Shown: positions 1 through 8,660, numbered from the stretch's first letter. The stretch: DNA of 64,000 nt from CAISCU01 sp943361925 (GCA_943361925.1 CALRIT020000013.1:59434-123433), one strand, 5' to 3'. The notes: generated from the sequence alone by a model not told the origin. Translations and numbers: made by a program.

Positions 1-435
1 TTCATCGAGTTTCAGCATTTTCGATTGCCAGTATGAGGCAGCTTGTGGAGGTAAAACTTGTTTTGTTTCTGCAAGTATCGATTTTGACTGATACGTTGGT
101 TTTATATTTAGTATGAAATTTAAACTTCTTAGTTGTTCAATTTGGTTTATTTCGGCATCAATCAAAACACAATTTAGCCATTTGCTTTTTGCTAAAATTT
201 GAATGTTTAATGATTTAATTGAGTTTATATAATCTTCATTTACAGGTAAGTCTAGTTCATCATAAACAATATTTCTTTTATTTTTTTTGTTGATACTGTT
301 TTGACTGAAATAATAGGAGCTTTCATGGAAAGACATTCCTTTGGATTTAAAACTAACAATGTATTGAGCCGAAAACGACTGTTTTGTTAGGAGCAAAATT
401 CCAATTAGTAATATGAATGTCTTTATTGATTTCAT
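1..435 (-). CDS. Subtilisin-like (S8) secreted peptidase, N-terminal part
   Basis: This is a partial gene that runs off the left edge; only the first 145 codons are present. It begins with a signal peptide (MKSIKTFILLIGILLL, ending near SFSAQ). A region follows that resembles the propeptide or inhibitor-like domain preceding the catalytic domain in Bacteroidota S8 proteases: a Y-x-V-x-F-K-x-K start, a 'D-L-P-V-N-x-x-Y-I' stretch and a 'SKWLN' motif. The catalytic triad would lie beyond the edge, so the assignment rests on the N-terminal pattern only. The gene probably encodes an exported protease. Confidence 0.55.
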   Translation of the reverse strand, partial: MKSIKTFILLIGILLLTKQSFSAQYIVSFKSKGMSFHESSYYFSQNSINKKNKRNIVYDELDLPVNEDYINSIKSLNIQILAKSKWLNCVLIDAEINQIEQLRSLNFILNIKPTYQSKSILAETKQVLPPQAASYWQSKMLKLDE

Positions 436-552
436 GCTTGTTATTCAAATATCTACAAAATTTGGTTGAGATTTTTCTTATAAATTAAAACATGAATGAA
501 ATATCATTTTGAAGGAAATAGTTTTAAATTTGTTCAACTAAATAAAATATAC

Positions 553-1068
553 ATGAAAAAAATGTTATTAGCTGCTTCAGTAGCTTTGTTTTTGGCTTCT
601 TGCGGTGGTGCGGGAAATAAAACTGCTCCATCAACCGATTCATTACAAGTTGCTCCAAATGGCGATACTTCAAGTGCAACTGCTTTGTATTTTGGCGATA
701 AAATTACAGAAGAAGGTGCTATTTCTATTACAGATTTGAAAACTCAAATGGGTGATAAAAAAGAAATGAATGTAAAATTAACAGGAAGTATTGAAGCTGT
801 TTGTCAGAAAAAAGGATGTTGGATGGAATTAACTAATGAAGGTTCAGAACCTTTAAGAGTTACTTTTAAAGATTATGCTTTTTTTATGCCTAAAGATGCT
901 TCAGGTAAAACTGCTATCATTGAAGGAATTGCAAAAATTGAAGAAACTAGTGTTGCAGATTTACAAGAGTATGCCAAAGATGCAGGTAAAACCAAAGAAG
1001 AAATTGCTGCTATAAAAGAGCCAAAGAAAGAATTGGCTTTTGAAGCAAACGGTGTTATTCTAAGATAA
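553..1068 (+). CDS. DUF4920-like lipoprotein
   Basis: This 171-aa protein is probably a surface or periplasmic lipoprotein. The start at 553 was chosen over an upstream ATG at 496 because it opens directly into a lipoprotein signal (MKKMLLAASVALFLASCGG) with Cys in the lipobox. The mature part contains 'KLTGSIEAVCQKKGCWMEL' and later 'VTFKDYAFFMPKD', the pattern of DUF4920 proteins, which resemble a small OB-like fold with two conserved cysteines. No enzymatic role is known to me. It is followed by a strong hairpin terminator and then another lipoprotein gene. Confidence 0.7.
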   Translation: MKKMLLAASVALFLASCGGAGNKTAPSTDSLQVAPNGDTSSATALYFGDKITEEGAISITDLKTQMGDKKEMNVKLTGSIEAVCQKKGCWMELTNEGSEPLRVTFKDYAFFMPKDASGKTAIIEGIAKIEETSVADLQEYAKDAGKTKEEIAAIKEPKKELAFEANGVILR

Positions 1069-1089
1069 TAATTTCAATATATAATTAAA

Positions 1090-1117
1090 GGCATGAGGTT
1101 TTTTCATGCCTTTTTTG
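1090..1117 (+). terminator. Rho-independent terminator
   Basis: A GGCATGA/TCATGCC hairpin with a short T-rich loop is followed by a T-run. It lies 20 bp after the stop of the DUF4920 gene. Confidence 0.75.
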
Positions 1118-1130
1118 TTTTTTTACTCCA

Positions 1131-1619
1131 ATGAAAAAATTAATAGTTTTAGCAAGTTTGCTATTTGGTAGCTTTTTGTTTTTTGCTGCTTGTAATGGTT
1201 CAGAAACTAAAAAAGAAGCTAGTTCCGACTCAACCTCTGTTATTAGCGAAACGGATTCAGCTTCGTGTTCAAATGAAACTATTATGGATCCTAATAATCC
1301 AAAACCAATGGCATTAATGATGCGTGAAATGGTTAAGAATGCGGATAAAATGAAATCAAAATTAGAAAAAGGAGAAAAGTTGGATTCTGCTGATTTTCCT
1401 TTTTTAAGATTTTACTTAACTGAACCAACCGATCCTAATGTTTTGGAGCCTGAATTCTTCGAAAAAGCAAGATTATTTCAGGAATCGTACAAAGCTATTT
1501 TTGCACATCAAACAGAACAAAAAAAATATTATAATTTAATGATAAATCGTTGCATGAAATGTCATGAAAGTTATTGTAGCGGTCCTTTAAAAAGGATTAG
1601 AAAATTACCATTGAATTAG
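1131..1619 (+). CDS. Lipoprotein with a C-terminal CxxCH haem motif
   Basis: This 162-aa protein has a lipoprotein signal (lipobox ...FFAACNG), a Ser/Thr/Asp-rich linker and a helical domain ending in NRCMKCHESYCSGPLKR. The CMKCH motif is a canonical c-type haem attachment site near the C-terminus. This suggests a small monohaem cytochrome anchored in the envelope, although the partner and redox role cannot be inferred. Its last 4 bases overlap the convergent DUF3298-like gene. Confidence 0.6.
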   Translation: MKKLIVLASLLFGSFLFFAACNGSETKKEASSDSTSVISETDSASCSNETIMDPNNPKPMALMMREMVKNADKMKSKLEKGEKLDSADFPFLRFYLTEPTDPNVLEPEFFEKARLFQESYKAIFAHQTEQKKYYNLMINRCMKCHESYCSGPLKRIRKLPLN

Positions 1620-2407
1620 TTGAATTTAGTTTCTACTAAATCGCTTTTTACTTCTTTTGTAGGAACTTTTATTAGAATTGGTCCCATTGAAAAAGGTGCA
1701 ATTTCATACTGATTGTAAATGAATTCGATGCTATCGTTTCTAAAGCAAAAGTTTTCGTTGATATGAAATTTATTATTTGTAAACCAAAAGCCGCTTTTTT
1801 CTAAATCATCATTTTCTTTTAACTCCATTTGTTTTCTAAACAAAGATTCTGCTCGTTTCATTAGCTTATCTGTTGATTTAAAGAAATCATTGAGATAAAG
1901 TCTTTTTCCAGTCTTTAAATCGTGATGAATAAAATCGGTCCAACCCATACCGTGAGCACCCGCAGAGAATGAATATCTTTCTACTTCGAAACTTATAAAG
2001 CTCTCATTTTTTAAAATGAATCTTTGTTTAATATCATGGTCATAGCCATTATAGTTTTCAGGAAAATCTTTTAATTGAGTTTGGTATTCATTCAGTAAAC
2101 TTGTTTTAGATTCCATCACCAATTGCTTTAATGGGATTGATAGATTTGGCTCAACCTCAAAAACAAAACTTCTTAAATCGGTATTAATTGAGTCGTTGAT
2201 TATCTTATCGAAACCAACAACATCTAACAAGGCATAATTCATTTTAAAATATGAATTTGAATCTTTTCTTTCATCTTCGAAAGCGTAATTTACCGAATCA
2301 AATAAATTTTGTTGGCCTTTTTCTGATTTTGTTGATGGTCTGTTTTCACAAGAACTATAAAGTATGCTAAGACTAAATAGGATTGTTATAAGTTTGATTT
2401 TGTTCAT
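1616..2407 (-). CDS. DUF3298/RsiV-like lipoprotein
   Basis: This 263-aa envelope protein is read from the ATG at 2407. An upstream ATG at 2428 would add seven residues ahead of the signal and is less likely. The signal MNKIKLITILFSLSILYSSC ends in a lipobox Cys. The C-terminal half carries 'YSFSAGAHGMGWTDFI' followed by 'LKTGKRLYLNDFF', the hallmark of DUF3298 (RsiV-type) domains. In other bacteria such domains occur in anti-sigma factors that sense lysozyme. No sigma factor gene is adjacent, so no regulatory role is assigned. Confidence 0.65.
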   Translation of the reverse strand: MNKIKLITILFSLSILYSSCENRPSTKSEKGQQNLFDSVNYAFEDERKDSNSYFKMNYALLDVVGFDKIINDSINTDLRSFVFEVEPNLSIPLKQLVMESKTSLLNEYQTQLKDFPENYNGYDHDIKQRFILKNESFISFEVERYSFSAGAHGMGWTDFIHHDLKTGKRLYLNDFFKSTDKLMKRAESLFRKQMELKENDDLEKSGFWFTNNKFHINENFCFRNDSIEFIYNQYEIAPFSMGPILIKVPTKEVKSDLVETKFN

Positions 2408-2594
2408 TTTTTGATTTATGTGAGACACAAATATTCTTAATTTATTGGATTTTTTCTATTTCTAATCATAATGTTTTTAGGCAATTTCCAAAACATTTAG
2501 TTGTACATGTAGTTTATAATTTATGAATGATTTATTAATTTCAGGATGTTGTTTTTCATTTTAAATTCACTGAAAAATTAAAATTTGAATTCAT

Positions 2595-3665
2595 ATGAAA
2601 AATTTCAAGCTTGTATTTTTCATTTCTTTATTACTTTTAACTTTTGATGTTTTTACTTATACCTCTGGTCCTGGAGGTGGAAGCACTAATGCTCCCGGTG
2701 AAACTCCTTGTGGTGGCTGTCATGGACCAGCAATTACTTCTGGAACCCAATGGAATGGGATGAGTTTAACAACAACAACTTCATTGGCTTCCTTACAGCC
2801 AAATACAACTTATCCAATGACATTAAGTTTTACGAGTAGTACAAGTAATAAAATTGGTTTTTTGTTATGTGCTTTGCCTAGTTCAGCTATAATTTCAACA
2901 GGAAGTTTGGGGTCAATCGGAATTACAAATTCAGTCCAAACTCAATCAACAGTAAGTGGTAATCGAAATTATATTCAACATACAGCAAATGGCACTTCTA
3001 CAGCTACAGGTTTTAAATCATGGACATTCAATTATACTACGCCAAACAATTTTAATGGAGGAGTTACATTTTATGTTTGTGTAAATGCCACAAATGGAAA
3101 TAGCAGTACCAGTGGTGATGATGTTTTCGCAAAAGCTTTTTCTGTGAATGTATTGCCTCTTAGGTGGTTGGATATGAGTGCAGAAAACCAGAATAATAGA
3201 AATTTAATTAAATGGTCTACCTCTATGGAAATAAATACAGCCTTTTTTGAGGTAGAAAGAGGACATAATCTTGAAAATTTTGAAAGTATTGCAAAAGTAA
3301 ATGCTGCAGGAAATTCTAACGGGGTTCGATATTATTCATTTTCTGATGATAATATCGAATATGTTGAGGCTTATTATAGAATCAAACAAGTAGATAAAGA
3401 TGGTAAATTCTCTTATTCGAAAATATTTAAATCTGTAGATTCAGAATTCGATTCTAATCCGGAATTCTCTTATAATGATGAGACTAAAACATTGTTTGTT
3501 AAAGGCACAGAAGTAAAAGACTTAATTCTTTATCGATTAAATGGTGAAATTGAAAAACAGTTTCATGAACATTCCGGTAATTCTTTTCATATGGATGGAG
3601 TGCAGAAGGGAATGTATTTAATACGTTATAATAACTCGCAGAAAGTAGTTAAGATATTGTTTTAA
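2595..3665 (+). CDS. Secreted anchor-V/Reeler-like protein with T9SS-type tail
   Basis: This 356-aa exported protein has a signal peptide (about residues 1-22) and then a glycine-rich GPGGGST segment with CGGCHG, a CxxCH haem-type motif near residue 40. A beta-sandwich of about 140 residues follows, of the type annotated as choice-of-anchor V domain in Bacteroidota. Next is a fibronectin-like region ('NLIKWSTSMEINTAFFEVERG', shortened pattern W-T-x-x-E-x-N-x-x-x-F-x-V-E-R). The C-terminal tail ('GMYLIRYNNSQKVVKILF') is like T9SS type A sorting signals. It is likely secreted and surface-bound, function unknown. A protein of the same design lies at 7023-7850. Confidence 0.65.
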   Translation: MKNFKLVFFISLLLLTFDVFTYTSGPGGGSTNAPGETPCGGCHGPAITSGTQWNGMSLTTTTSLASLQPNTTYPMTLSFTSSTSNKIGFLLCALPSSAIISTGSLGSIGITNSVQTQSTVSGNRNYIQHTANGTSTATGFKSWTFNYTTPNNFNGGVTFYVCVNATNGNSSTSGDDVFAKAFSVNVLPLRWLDMSAENQNNRNLIKWSTSMEINTAFFEVERGHNLENFESIAKVNAAGNSNGVRYYSFSDDNIEYVEAYYRIKQVDKDGKFSYSKIFKSVDSEFDSNPEFSYNDETKTLFVKGTEVKDLILYRLNGEIEKQFHEHSGNSFHMDGVQKGMYLIRYNNSQKVVKILF

Positions 3666-3694
3666 CTTATTTCAAAATGTAAAGTTTTAAAATA

Positions 3695-3727
3695 AAAAAG
3701 GCGCCTCAATTGAAGCGCCTTTTTTGT
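3695..3727. terminator. Bidirectional terminator
   Basis: The hairpin AAAAAGGCGC...GCGCCTTTTTT has A and T runs on both sides. It lies between the convergent anchor-V gene and pdhB and can serve both. Confidence 0.8.
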
Positions 3728-3741
3728 TATAATAGGTATGA

Positions 3742-4719
3742 TTATCTATATAATACTTCTTTTACAGTTTTAACTGTTTTTTCTACACTTGGAAGAAATG
3801 CTTGAACAAATGTTGGTGCATATCCTAATGGAACATCTTGTGTATTGATTCTTCTGATAGGAGCATCTAAATAATCGAATGCATTTTTCTGAACCATATA
3901 AGTAATTTCAGTAGAAATACTGGCTAATGGCCAAGCTTCTTCAATTATAACCAATCTGTTTGTTTTCTTTACAGACTCAATAACAGTATCGTAATCAATT
4001 GGTCTAACTGTTCTTAAATCAATTACTTCACAGCTAATTCCTTCTTTTGCTAATTCTTCAGCAGCTTGTAAAACCACTTTCATGATTTTTCCAAATGAAA
4101 CTAATGTTACATCTGTTCCGGCTCTTTTAATATCAGCAACACCAATAGGAATTAAATATTCTTCTTCAGGAACTTCTCCTTTATCGCCATACATCTGCTC
4201 GCTTTCCATGAAAATAACAGGATCGTTGTCACGAATAGCAGTTTTTAACAAACCTTTTGCATCATAAGGATTAGAAGGAACTACAACTTTTAAACCCGGA
4301 CAGTTTGCGTACCAGTTTTCAAAAGCTTGTGAATGTTGAGCTCCTAATTGTCCGGCGCTACCTGTAGGTCCACGGAATACCATAGGAATATGAAACTGTC
4401 CGCCACTCATAGAATACATTTTAGCGGCAGCGTTTATTACCTGGTCGATTGCAACCAATGAAAAGTTAAAAGTCATGAATTCAATAACAGGACGTAAACC
4501 ATTCATGGCAGCACCAACGCCAATTCCGGCAAAACCTAATTCGGCAATAGGCGTATCAATTATCCTTTTAGCACCGAATTCTTCTAACATGCCTTGGCTT
4601 ACTTTATAAGCACCATTGTACTCAGCTACTTCTTCACCCATCAGGAATACATCGGCATCTCTGCGCATTTCTTCTGATAGTGCCTCTCTGAGGGCTTCGC
4701 GAAATTGAATAGATCTCAT
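3742..4719 (-). CDS. pdhB: Pyruvate dehydrogenase E1 component, beta subunit
   Basis: This 325-aa subunit is full length for the family. Together with the alpha subunit, encoded elsewhere, it forms the thiamine-diphosphate-dependent E1 that decarboxylates pyruvate and acetylates lipoyl-E2 in the cytoplasm. Recognisable blocks are 'FREALREALSEEM' at the N-terminus, 'MGEEVAEYNGAYKVSQGM', 'DTPIAELGFAGIGVGAAM', 'GQLGAQHSQ' and 'VPSNPYDAKGLLK'. The C-terminal transketolase domain carries 'DLRTVRPID' and 'EEAWPLAS'. The gene stands alone here, with its own promoter-like sequence upstream and a shared terminator downstream. Confidence 0.92.
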   Translation of the reverse strand: MRSIQFREALREALSEEMRRDADVFLMGEEVAEYNGAYKVSQGMLEEFGAKRIIDTPIAELGFAGIGVGAAMNGLRPVIEFMTFNFSLVAIDQVINAAAKMYSMSGGQFHIPMVFRGPTGSAGQLGAQHSQAFENWYANCPGLKVVVPSNPYDAKGLLKTAIRDNDPVIFMESEQMYGDKGEVPEEEYLIPIGVADIKRAGTDVTLVSFGKIMKVVLQAAEELAKEGISCEVIDLRTVRPIDYDTVIESVKKTNRLVIIEEAWPLASISTEITYMVQKNAFDYLDAPIRRINTQDVPLGYAPTFVQAFLPSVEKTVKTVKEVLYR

Positions 4720-4736
4720 AGTTTTTTAAAGAATTG

Positions 4737-4766
4737 CAAAAATACATTCTCAATCAGTATATCAAA
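4737..4766 (-). promoter_or_regulatory. Promoter of pdhB
   Basis: On the minus strand TTTG (4763-4766) is followed after 18 bp by TATTTTTG (4737-4744), fitting the Bacteroidota TTTG / TAnnTTTG consensus. The pdhB ATG begins about 17 bp further on. Confidence 0.6.
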
Positions 4767-4854
4767 GTTTTTCCTTTGAATTTGACATGATTTGTAAAAT
4801 TTATCTGATTTTGGTCAATGTTACCAAATAGTTAAATAATTGCATTTTAATTAT

Positions 4855-4862
4855 TACCTTTG
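4855..4862 (+). promoter_or_regulatory. Promoter -7 box (TACCTTTG)
   Basis: TACCTTTG matches TAnnTTTG and lies 32 bp before the ATG of the transglutaminase-like gene at 4895. No clear -33 element was found at the usual spacing. Confidence 0.45.
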
Positions 4863-4894
4863 ATGTTAAGTAATTAAAGTTCAAACAAATACTA

Positions 4895-6049
4895 ATGTCT
4901 AAAAAAATAGAATTTATGCTTTTCACTCTATTATCATTCCTTGCTTTCACACAGCAAGCAAGGGCTGATGTGAATAGAGTGGGCTTAGATTTGTATGGAC
5001 ATAAACTATTTATATCGGCTGATTTTCCTGCTATTTCAAATTCAAACATCATAAACAAAGAAGAAATTAGGACTGATTTAGAGAAATTTACTCAGGAGTT
5101 TGATGTGAATTTGTTACTTGATTTAAACAGATATTCAGAAGAATTTGGAATGGATGATATGGCTTTTTTGATGATGTCGAGGAAATTGGCAGCAGGAGTT
5201 TATCAAACAGAATACCAAAGAAATGTGTTTTTATATCATTTGTTAAAACTAAAACATTATGATGTAATCTTAGGATTTTCAACTAATCAAACTACAGTTT
5301 ATGGTCAGTTGGGTTTTAAAGTTTTTAATGTAATAGATGTTCAAATAGAAAACAAAACATTCACTGACTTATCATTTTCTCAAAAAAGAAATCCTCAAAC
5401 TGAAGAGATATTTGAAGAACAAGAGAAAGTTGCAAGAGCTATATTAATTAATGAAAGTCGTCCTCCTTTATTCAATGCAAAATCAAAAAAATACAAATTG
5501 TATTTCGAATTCGAGCAGTTTCCTTATTATTTCACAGGTAAATTAAATGAGTCTTTGGTAGCCTATTACAATGAATTACCTGATATTATGTTTTCTGATA
5601 TTTATTTGAATTACCAAGTATCTGAAACTGTTAAATCATCATTATTAAAAGAGCTTTCTGCTGCAATTTCCGGAATGAGTGATGAGAAAAAATTGGCCTT
5701 TTTACTAAAATTTTCTCAGGATGCAATACCTTATCAGGATGATATGATTTCTCAAGGAAAAGAAAAATTTTCTTTCCCAGAAGAATCATTGGCTAACCCT
5801 TATGGTGATTGCGAAGACAAATCAATTTTGTTTGCTTATTTAGCAAAAGAATTACTCAATAAAACCTCATTGGCCTTGGTTTATTTTCAGCAACATCATT
5901 TAAATGTAGCTATTGAATCAGAAGGTAAGGAAGATTACAATTTCAGTTTTAAAAACAAACGTTATTTGGTTTGTGAACCATCAGGCACAGGTTTCAAACC
6001 CGGAGATAATACCTATGATGTAAACAAAGCCAGCATTGTTAGTTGGTAG
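4895..6049 (+). CDS. Exported transglutaminase-like fold protein
   Basis: This 384-aa protein has a signal peptide (MSKKIEFMLFTLLSFLAFTQQARA). A large N-terminal region has no motif I recognise. The C-terminal domain carries 'NPYGDCEDKSILFAYLAKELL', with the presumed nucleophile Cys306, then 'QQHHLNVAIE' with the His, and 'VCEPSG'. This Cys-His order with a 'DCEDKS' signature is typical of bacterial transglutaminase-like cysteine proteases; the third catalytic residue is uncertain. It is likely periplasmic. The 3' end overlaps the convergent SDR gene by 11 bp. Confidence 0.6.
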   Translation: MSKKIEFMLFTLLSFLAFTQQARADVNRVGLDLYGHKLFISADFPAISNSNIINKEEIRTDLEKFTQEFDVNLLLDLNRYSEEFGMDDMAFLMMSRKLAAGVYQTEYQRNVFLYHLLKLKHYDVILGFSTNQTTVYGQLGFKVFNVIDVQIENKTFTDLSFSQKRNPQTEEIFEEQEKVARAILINESRPPLFNAKSKKYKLYFEFEQFPYYFTGKLNESLVAYYNELPDIMFSDIYLNYQVSETVKSSLLKELSAAISGMSDEKKLAFLLKFSQDAIPYQDDMISQGKEKFSFPEESLANPYGDCEDKSILFAYLAKELLNKTSLALVYFQQHHLNVAIESEGKEDYNFSFKNKRYLVCEPSGTGFKPGDNTYDVNKASIVSW

Positions 6050-6746
6050 GTTTTGGTCCTTTAGGTTGAAGCGGTCTGATTTCTAAATTCACTGTATGGA
6101 AATTATCAGGCATTTCTAAAGCAACAACTAAATTGTAAGCAACATCTTCAGGCATCAACATAAAATCGTGTGGTTTAATACCCGGACTATTTCTGAAAAA
6201 ATCTGTTTTGGTTGAACCAGGATATACACAAGTAACCTTAATTCTATGGTCTCTTAATTCTCTAAAAAGACTTTCACTTAAACCCTTTACCGCCCACTTG
6301 GTTGCACAATAAGCACTTACTTGTGGCATACCTTCTAAAGCAGCAGTTGAAGCAATATTAATGATATGTCCGTATTGCGCTTTTTTCATTTGAGGAATCA
6401 CCTGTTTGCAGCAATAAAACATGCCTGTAACATTGGTATCAAACATCTCATCCCAAATTTCGTATGATATATCTTCAAGAAAACCAAAGTATCCTAAACC
6501 GGCATTGTTTACTAAAACATGAATTTGGTTTTCATGACTCAAAATGTTGGCAAAAGCAGCTTCAACCTCATTTTTATTTCTGATATCACAAGGAATAAAA
6601 TGGAACAAATCCGATAACAAAGCATCATTTGAGTTTCTTCCCAAACCATAAACCTTACATTCTTTTTGAATCAACTGTTTAGCTAGTTCAAATCCAATTC
6701 CTTTGCTGATACCGGTAATAACCGCCACTTTGTTTTTTAAATCCAT
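6039..6746 (-). CDS. Short-chain dehydrogenase/reductase (SDR)
   Basis: This 235-aa NAD(P)-dependent oxidoreductase is of classical SDR size. The Rossmann motif TGISKGIG is at residues 11-18, NNAG at 80-83, the catalytic Ser near 133 ('NIASTAA') and YCATK (Tyr146, Lys150). 'YPGSTKTDFF' matches the substrate-loop region. The substrate is unknown. A second SDR, at 60569-61330, is only distantly similar. Confidence 0.85.
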   Translation of the reverse strand: MDLKNKVAVITGISKGIGFELAKQLIQKECKVYGLGRNSNDALLSDLFHFIPCDIRNKNEVEAAFANILSHENQIHVLVNNAGLGYFGFLEDISYEIWDEMFDTNVTGMFYCCKQVIPQMKKAQYGHIINIASTAALEGMPQVSAYCATKWAVKGLSESLFRELRDHRIKVTCVYPGSTKTDFFRNSPGIKPHDFMLMPEDVAYNLVVALEMPDNFHTVNLEIRPLQPKGPKPTN

Positions 6747-7022
6747 GTGGCAAATATATTGAAGGAAGCTTGATTAAAGTAAATTGTATTTTGTTTAAGG
6801 AAACTAGTTGGCAAATTTTTCATGAAATCATATTGTTTATTTTAATTTCAAGAATGTTTTTTATGCTTTAGATATTCAATTTTATTTAGCATTGAAAATC
6901 TAAAAAATTGTTAATTCATGTTATTTTACAATCGAGGTGGATTCCTGAATATTATTTAATTTACATTGCAATTTATTAAAGTTTGTGTAAGCCTAAATCA
7001 ATCGAAAAATAAAAATCAAGAC

Positions 7023-7850
7023 ATGAAAAAAATTATACTAAAGAGTTTATTGTTAATTCCAATTCTGTTATTAATTCAATCATTTGGTCCAACTGCACTA
7101 GGTAAACGTGATGGTACTGAGCCAGGATATACAGGTTCGCCGGGTGATTCATTAAAAAATTGTACGGTTTGTCATGGAGGATTGGCAACGAATATTGATG
7201 GTTGGATTACATCAACAATACCACCTGCCGGATTCGAAGCCAACACGAAGTATACAATTACAGCTACAAATACCGAAGTTGGTGGAACCCGTTTTGGTTT
7301 CTCCATTTCTCCTCAATCTATCACCGGTGATTTGTTAGGTACGCTTGTTATTTCTGATACTGTAACAACCAAATTAGTTGGTAATGAAAAATATGTAACC
7401 TATCGCGCGGCCGGAGTTGAAGGAGTAAATAGCAAAACATGGACATTTGATTGGATAGCTCCGGATAGTGTAAATGAAGTGGTATTTTATGGAGCATTTA
7501 ACTCAAACTTTGAAGGACATAAAGATGGTGATAAAACCTATTTATCTCAACTGAAGGTTTTCAAAAAAGGATTTACAAGTTTAAAGGAGAATACTTCAAT
7601 CAGTGGAGTTAATGTTTATCCAAATCCATTGAAAGACCAGGCTCAAGTGAGTTTTTATAACAAAGAAAATGCGCAGGTTGAAATCAGTTTAATTGGATTA
7701 GATGGCAGATTACATAAAGAATTGTTTAATCAGGAACTAGCGGCAGGACATCAATCAATTCAACTTGAGCTCAATGAAAAAAGCGGAATTTACTTCTTGA
7801 AAATTACTAATTCGAAATCATCAACTTATCATAAGATTTTTATTCAGTAG
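7023..7850 (+). CDS. Secreted anchor-V-type protein with T9SS type A tail
   Basis: This 275-aa protein is read from ATG 7023, which opens into a signal peptide (MKKIILKSLLLIPILLLIQ); an ATG at 6966 would place 19 polar residues ahead of it. The mature part begins with 'GYTGSPGDSLKNCTVCHGG', containing a CxxCH motif, then a beta-sandwich as in the 2595-3665 protein. The C-terminus 'GVNVYPNPLKDQAQVSF' ... 'GIYFLKITN' is a clear T9SS type A sorting domain. It is likely exported across the outer membrane and attached at the surface. Confidence 0.7.
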   Translation: MKKIILKSLLLIPILLLIQSFGPTALGKRDGTEPGYTGSPGDSLKNCTVCHGGLATNIDGWITSTIPPAGFEANTKYTITATNTEVGGTRFGFSISPQSITGDLLGTLVISDTVTTKLVGNEKYVTYRAAGVEGVNSKTWTFDWIAPDSVNEVVFYGAFNSNFEGHKDGDKTYLSQLKVFKKGFTSLKENTSISGVNVYPNPLKDQAQVSFYNKENAQVEISLIGLDGRLHKELFNQELAAGHQSIQLELNEKSGIYFLKITNSKSSTYHKIFIQ

Positions 7851-7975
7851 GATTCATAAAGTGCTTTTATTCAAAATGCAGGTAAAGAATTTTGTGTAAA
7901 AAGAAGACAGTAATTATTACAATATCCAAAAATGAGGGGATAAACAATCAAGCCTTCCGTCCTAGCGTCCGGGCA

Positions 7976-8032
7976 AAAAAATAAGCCCGATTAAATTTCA
8001 AGCAAGCTTGATTTAATCGGACTTATTTTTTT
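7976..8032. terminator. Displaced ssrA terminator (bidirectional hairpin)
   Basis: An imperfect stem of about 17 bp (AAAAAATAAGCCCGATTAAAT against ATTTAATCGGACTTATTTTTT, shown here as patterns) has T-runs on both sides. An outer pair, ACAATCAAG near 7944 and CTTGATTGT at 8038-8046, would extend it. The copy of the ssrA 3' end begins at 8047. Read on the minus strand, this hairpin would sit directly after the tmRNA 3' end in the empty site, so it is probably the original ssrA terminator. It may also end transcription of the 7023-7850 gene. Confidence 0.7.
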
Positions 8033-8046
8033 TTAAGTCTTGATTG

Positions 8047-8188
8047 TGGAGCTGCAGGGACTTAAAACAGCTCTGTTAATATCCTGAATATCCGTTTCTT
8101 ATCTCGTGGATGTCGTGTCGACGTCACGGGTTACAAAAAATATTTTTCGTGGGGACCGTTACGAAAAATAGGACTCGAACCCTGGTCC
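8047..8188. other. attL, split by a 113-bp insertion
   Basis: Bases 8047-8062 match the first part of the ssrA-derived core (TGGAGCTGCAGGGA plus CT). Bases 8171-8188 (GGACTCGAACCCTGGTCC) match the rest. GGACT occurs at 8058-8062 and again at 8171-8175, as expected for a 5-bp target duplication flanking inserted bases 8063-8175. Joined, the halves differ from attR at one base. An alternative is two successive integrations at slightly different core positions. Confidence 0.6.
8139..8169. repeat. Inverted repeat in the attL insertion
   Basis: TATTTTTCGT and ACGAAAAATA form a perfect 10-bp stem with an 11-nt loop. They lie inside the sequence that splits attL, near GTCGTGTCGACGTCACG (about 8111-8127), which contains a GACGT word also found near attR. 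Confidence 0.55.
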
Positions 8189-8418
8189 AATAATCGGTGA
8201 AAACCCGCAATTTTCCATGAAAATTATTTTGGAAGAAAATAACGGCATTTTTAGAGCAAAAATCATCCACTTTTTAGGGTTGATTTAGTTTAGAAATAAT
8301 ATTAATTATTGGTAGCTTACGGGTGAACAATTGCGCGAATAAATAAGAAAATTGCAATTGCAGGACGACCCACAATTCACCGACATCCCGTCTTGATAAA
8401 AAAGAACTTTAATTTTAA

Positions 8419-8426
8419 TATCTTTG
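8419..8426 (+). promoter_or_regulatory. Promoter -7 box (TATCTTTG)
   Basis: TATCTTTG fits TAnnTTTG. The next gene starts at 8520, which would leave a leader of about 90 nt. The remaining sequence from 8189 to 8519 contains no gene that I can support. Confidence 0.4.
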
Positions 8427-8519
8427 ATAAATGGTTATTCTAACGTCCATTCAAAACGAAAGGTGCGGAAGCCGAAAAGCATATCAAGAGTAGGCGTAAC
8501 TTCTAAACTGTTGTGATTT

Positions 8520-8660
8520 ATGAAAAACAAATCATCTAATCATCAGGCAGACATTAAGAACCCAAACAAGGGAACTAATGGAAGCAACACGACCTTTGAC
8601 AAAAATCAAGGTAATCGTGGAAAACAGCTTAATCCGAACCAGCAAAAAGGTAAAAGATAA
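8520..8660 (+). CDS. Small Asn/Lys/Gln-rich protein (46 aa)
   Basis: This is a complete 46-codon gene from ATG to TAA: highly polar, no Cys, no hydrophobic core, with 'NQGNRGKQLNPNQQ' near the C-terminus. It looks intrinsically disordered. A promoter-like box precedes it and a strong terminator follows directly, so it is probably transcribed as its own short mRNA. It lies immediately upstream of the glycosyltransferase-radical SAM gene. A role as a peptide substrate for that enzyme is only a positional guess. I recall similar small basic proteins elsewhere in Bacteroidota, so it could be unrelated. Confidence 0.55.
   Translation: MKNKSSNHQADIKNPNKGTNGSNTTFDKNQGNRGKQLNPNQQKGKR

Noticed and set aside
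8171..8188. tRNA-like T-arm sequence at the left end
   Set aside because: Only the T-arm part is present and no cloverleaf can be built around it; it fits half of the displaced ssrA core.
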